35,885 nucleotides of DNA from Bacteroidales bacterium UBA6428 (GTDB taxonomy: Bacteria; Bacteroidota; Bacteroidia; Bacteroidales; UBA932): the NCBI GenBank assembly GCA_002437305.1, contig DJOW01000010.1, forward strand, positions 61,792 through 97,676. Reading direction: 5' to 3'. The notes beneath the pieces are model-generated. The model did no database searches and had not been told where the DNA came from. It worked only from the letters and a program-made list of their open reading frames with translations. Shown one piece after another: positions 33,752 through 35,885 of the stretch. Within the stretch, counting starts at the first letter, position 1, and every line of letters starts with the position of its first letter. The position numbers and the translations under genes were made by a program.

Positions 33752-34843
33752 CTATCGTTTTACAAGCACATCCGAATTGTCTGCCAGATTGAGATTGCCG
33801 GAGACAATCACCTGATCGCCTTCGTTCAGTTCGGCGTTCCTGTCCTTGTTGGCCTCGACCACGTACGACTCTCCGTTGGAATAAAGGATTGTGACGTAGG
33901 TCCAATGAGCCTTGCCGTCATCCGTGCATGTGAACAGCACGTCCAGATTGTCCCGGATCACAACAGCACTGCGGGGCACGACAAGCTGTCCAGGAATCAT
34001 CCTTTCCACAATCACACGGACGTTCATCCCATCGATCAGCGAGCCATCGTTCCGCACCTGCGCCGTCACAGAGATCTGTCCCTTGGCGTCCACCAGAGGA
34101 TTGATGGCGGTGACTTTCCCTGAATATTCCTTAGTCTCGTCAGCGAACGGGCGCACCTTGACCGGAAGTCCCAAGGAGAGGAATGAATATTCCGACTCCA
34201 TCACCGAGAAATCGACCTCAAGCACACTGTCGTCCACGATCGTACAGAAAGTTCCTGACGGGCTCTGGTCGAAAGGTTTCTGCCTGATGTCGGCGACACG
34301 GCCAGCGAACGGAGCGCGGAGAACCGTCCCGGAGATCTCGTAGTCAGAGCGGTCCAAGGCATTCTTGGCGGAAGAGTAGCCGGACTTCATCTTCGCTGTG
34401 GCCAGCAGGCCGGCGGGAACCGAAGTGGTGTCCCCGGCGGAATAGCCCTGCCCGACAAGGAAGTCGTACAGATCCAGTTCGGCCTTCTGGAGCGAAAGCC
34501 TGGCGGATTCCTGTGACAGTTTCAAATCGGGACGGTCAACGGTCGCGATGACGGAACCTGCGGAGACATATTCACCATTCCTGACGTTTATCTCTGCGAT
34601 TTTTCCGGTCGTCCTGAACTGCAATGCACTTTTCCTTCCAGCAACCAACTTCCCGTTGGACAGAAGCTGACGCGCAAAGTCCGTCCTCTCCAGTTTCATG
34701 ACCGTAACCTCGTTCACCTGAGGCGTGTAGCTCAGCTTCCCGTCCTTAGCCTCCTCCGTCTTTTTGTTTTCCCCGCACGCCACGGCCATCATCGCGAGGC
34801 CGCAGGCTAAAAGGGACGTGAGTATATTCTTTAGCATATTCAT
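33752..34843 (-). CDS. HlyD-like periplasmic adaptor lipoprotein of the RND pump
   Basis: 363-residue membrane fusion protein with a lipobox AVAC (Cys23), an acidic/lysine-rich tether, a lipoyl half motif (RTTGKIAEINVRNGEYVSAGS), a short helical hairpin (about 115-180), the second half (LRAPFAGRVADI), and beta-barrel and membrane-proximal domains ending LVKR. Start choice: the longest frame begins at a TTG that overlaps the TolC stop. ATG 34843 (M-N-M) or the inner ATG 34837 within GAATATG is preferred. It lies between TolC (10-bp spacer) and the first RND permease (3 bp). Confidence 0.9.
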   Translation of the reverse strand: MNMLKNILTSLLACGLAMMAVACGENKKTEEAKDGKLSYTPQVNEVTVMKLERTDFARQLLSNGKLVAGRKSALQFRTTGKIAEINVRNGEYVSAGSVIATVDRPDLKLSQESARLSLQKAELDLYDFLVGQGYSAGDTTSVPAGLLATAKMKSGYSSAKNALDRSDYEISGTVLRAPFAGRVADIRQKPFDQSPSGTFCTIVDDSVLEVDFSVMESEYSFLSLGLPVKVRPFADETKEYSGKVTAINPLVDAKGQISVTAQVRNDGSLIDGMNVRVIVERMIPGQLVVPRSAVVIRDNLDVLFTCTDDGKAHWTYVTILYSNGESYVVEANKDRNAELNEGDQVIVSGNLNLADNSDVLVKR

Positions 34844-34853
34844 TGATTCTGAA

Positions 34854-35885
34854 TTATTCAACCATTTCTTTGACGCTGATGTCGATGTCCTTGCCGGTGA
34901 TGAAATCGTAGAGGGTGTACTTCCGGAGGGTGTAGTAGTAGGTCCAGAAGTTGGCGTAGTCGGTGATGTACTTGGTCATCGCGGATTCGTTGTCGTTCTG
35001 GGCGTTCGTGAGGTCTGTCACTGTGGCTGAGCCCCGACGGAATTTGTCCATCATCAGTTCGAACCTTTCGGAGGCTATCTCCATCGCTTTGCGGGAAGCC
35101 AGACACTGCTGACGCTGGTTGTTGAACTGGCCGACAGCGGTGAATATCTTCCTGCGGTAGTCGTTCTCGCTCTGGAGGTTCTGCGCCTTGATGACCTCCT
35201 CGGCGGCCTTTGCCTTCTGCACCTTGCCCTTGCCGAGTCCCCAGTCAAAGATCGGCACACTGAAAGTCAGGCCGACAACCTCCTGGTTCAGAAGATCCTT
35301 ATAGACCTCCGGCAAGCCATTACCGGTCTGTGACAAGCCGAAACGGGCATTTAGTCTCATGGATATGCCCCTGTCCGCCTTGGCTTTAGCTACGTCCGAA
35401 GCTGCGTTCAATTCATTTATCTGATTGTCAAGGGAAAACGTTGAATTTTTCAACGCCTTCTCCATCACCAGATCATAGTCCATCAGAATGTCAGGCAGGG
35501 TATCGTCAACCACAGGCTCAACCTCAACCGACTCATCGTAGCCAAGAATTGAGTTCAGAGCCATCTGAGCCTGACGCACGTTGACAAGGCTTTCTCCGAT
35601 CGAGATGCTGTCATTCAAGGCTCGGAGCTTCAACTGGAGATATTCGGCCCTCGTGACGCTTCCGAGCTTCATCCTTTCAGCGGCCACGGATCGCATCTTC
35701 TCGGTGTTCTCGTAGTTCGACTTCACGACCTCCTGGTTCTTAAGAGCCTGGACAAGCGAGAAATACGCCGACACGGCATTGATCGTGACCTGCTCCATCG
35801 ACTCGACATAGCGGCGGCGGCCACGTTCATATTCCTTAGGCTCAATGAGTTTGTCCCATTTAAACGATACTGTTTCAAAAAGTGT
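34854..35885 (-). CDS. TolC-family outer membrane efflux protein, 5' end beyond the window
   Basis: The frame stays open to the window edge: 29 codons upstream of the first visible ATG (35798) read LFETVSFKWDKLIEPKEYE, the conserved first-repeat region of outer membrane efflux proteins, so the true start lies beyond 35885. The visible 343 residues cover most of both repeats, including the second-repeat NARFGLSQTGNG and PIFDWGLGKGKV. It is the first known gene of the RND operon and its stop lies 10 bp before the adaptor's ATG. Confidence 0.9.
   Translation of the reverse strand, partial: TLFETVSFKWDKLIEPKEYERGRRRYVESMEQVTINAVSAYFSLVQALKNQEVVKSNYENTEKMRSVAAERMKLGSVTRAEYLQLKLRALNDSISIGESLVNVRQAQMALNSILGYDESVEVEPVVDDTLPDILMDYDLVMEKALKNSTFSLDNQINELNAASDVAKAKADRGISMRLNARFGLSQTGNGLPEVYKDLLNQEVVGLTFSVPIFDWGLGKGKVQKAKAAEEVIKAQNLQSENDYRRKIFTAVGQFNNQRQQCLASRKAMEIASERFELMMDKFRRGSATVTDLTNAQNDNESAMTKYITDYANFWTYYYTLRKYTLYDFITGKDIDISVKEMVE

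Overview
The window looks like chromosome from a member of the Bacteroidales, probably a gut lineage with a moderately high G+C content (judged by eye, not computed). The evidence is a set of promoters with the Bacteroidetes form TTTG-N19-21-TAnnTTTG, few Shine-Dalgarno sites, a TonB receptor paired with a beta-helix lipoprotein, many lipobox proteins, and a GH78 rhamnosidase. No insertion sequence, CRISPR array, rRNA or prophage was seen.

Layout, left to right. (1) 78-5087, minus: an export operon of TolC, HlyD and two ABC-2 permeases with no ATPase gene in view, divergent from an AraC regulator (5267-6181, plus) that has a textbook promoter. (2) 6182-6700: an orphan promoter plus terminator on the plus strand (candidate small RNA) and a tRNA-Ser(GCU) on the minus strand with its own terminator. 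(3) 6700-14212, minus: a tight housekeeping run of aspS, an M24 aminopeptidase, a DUF456 membrane protein, a 995-residue FAD/Fe-S dehydrogenase and rsmA. (4) 14499-18660, plus: four 11-bp-phased repeats resembling a PhoB/PhoP box, a TonB receptor and a beta-helix lipoprotein, closed by a strong terminator. A diverged 112-bp direct repeat lies on each side of this unit. (5) 18952-27524, minus: a GH78 rhamnosidase, a tetraheme NapC/NirT cytochrome fused to an SUMF1/FGE-like domain, a Tat-exported Gfo/Idh/MocA lipoprotein, a Tat-exported sugar isomerase lipoprotein, and the system II cytochrome c maturation pair ResB and CcsA. (6) 27562-35885, minus: a tripartite RND pump of TolC (cut by the window edge), HlyD lipoprotein and two RND permeases.

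Three observations stand out. Region 5 physically couples periplasmic sugar oxidation enzymes to a fused multiheme cytochrome and its maturation factors, with translational overlaps, and could be an undescribed periplasmic sugar redox system. The TonB/lipoprotein unit carries what looks like a phosphate-starvation operator. Finally, the octamer palindrome GAATATTC and its half GAATAT are strongly over-represented: 85 loci counted by eye, 14 of them full octamers. They occur in several reading frames and at nearly every junction of the aspS-rsmA operon, like a highly iterated palindrome.

Start codons were moved downstream of the longest ORF for ten genes where overlap, promoter position or family alignment required it.
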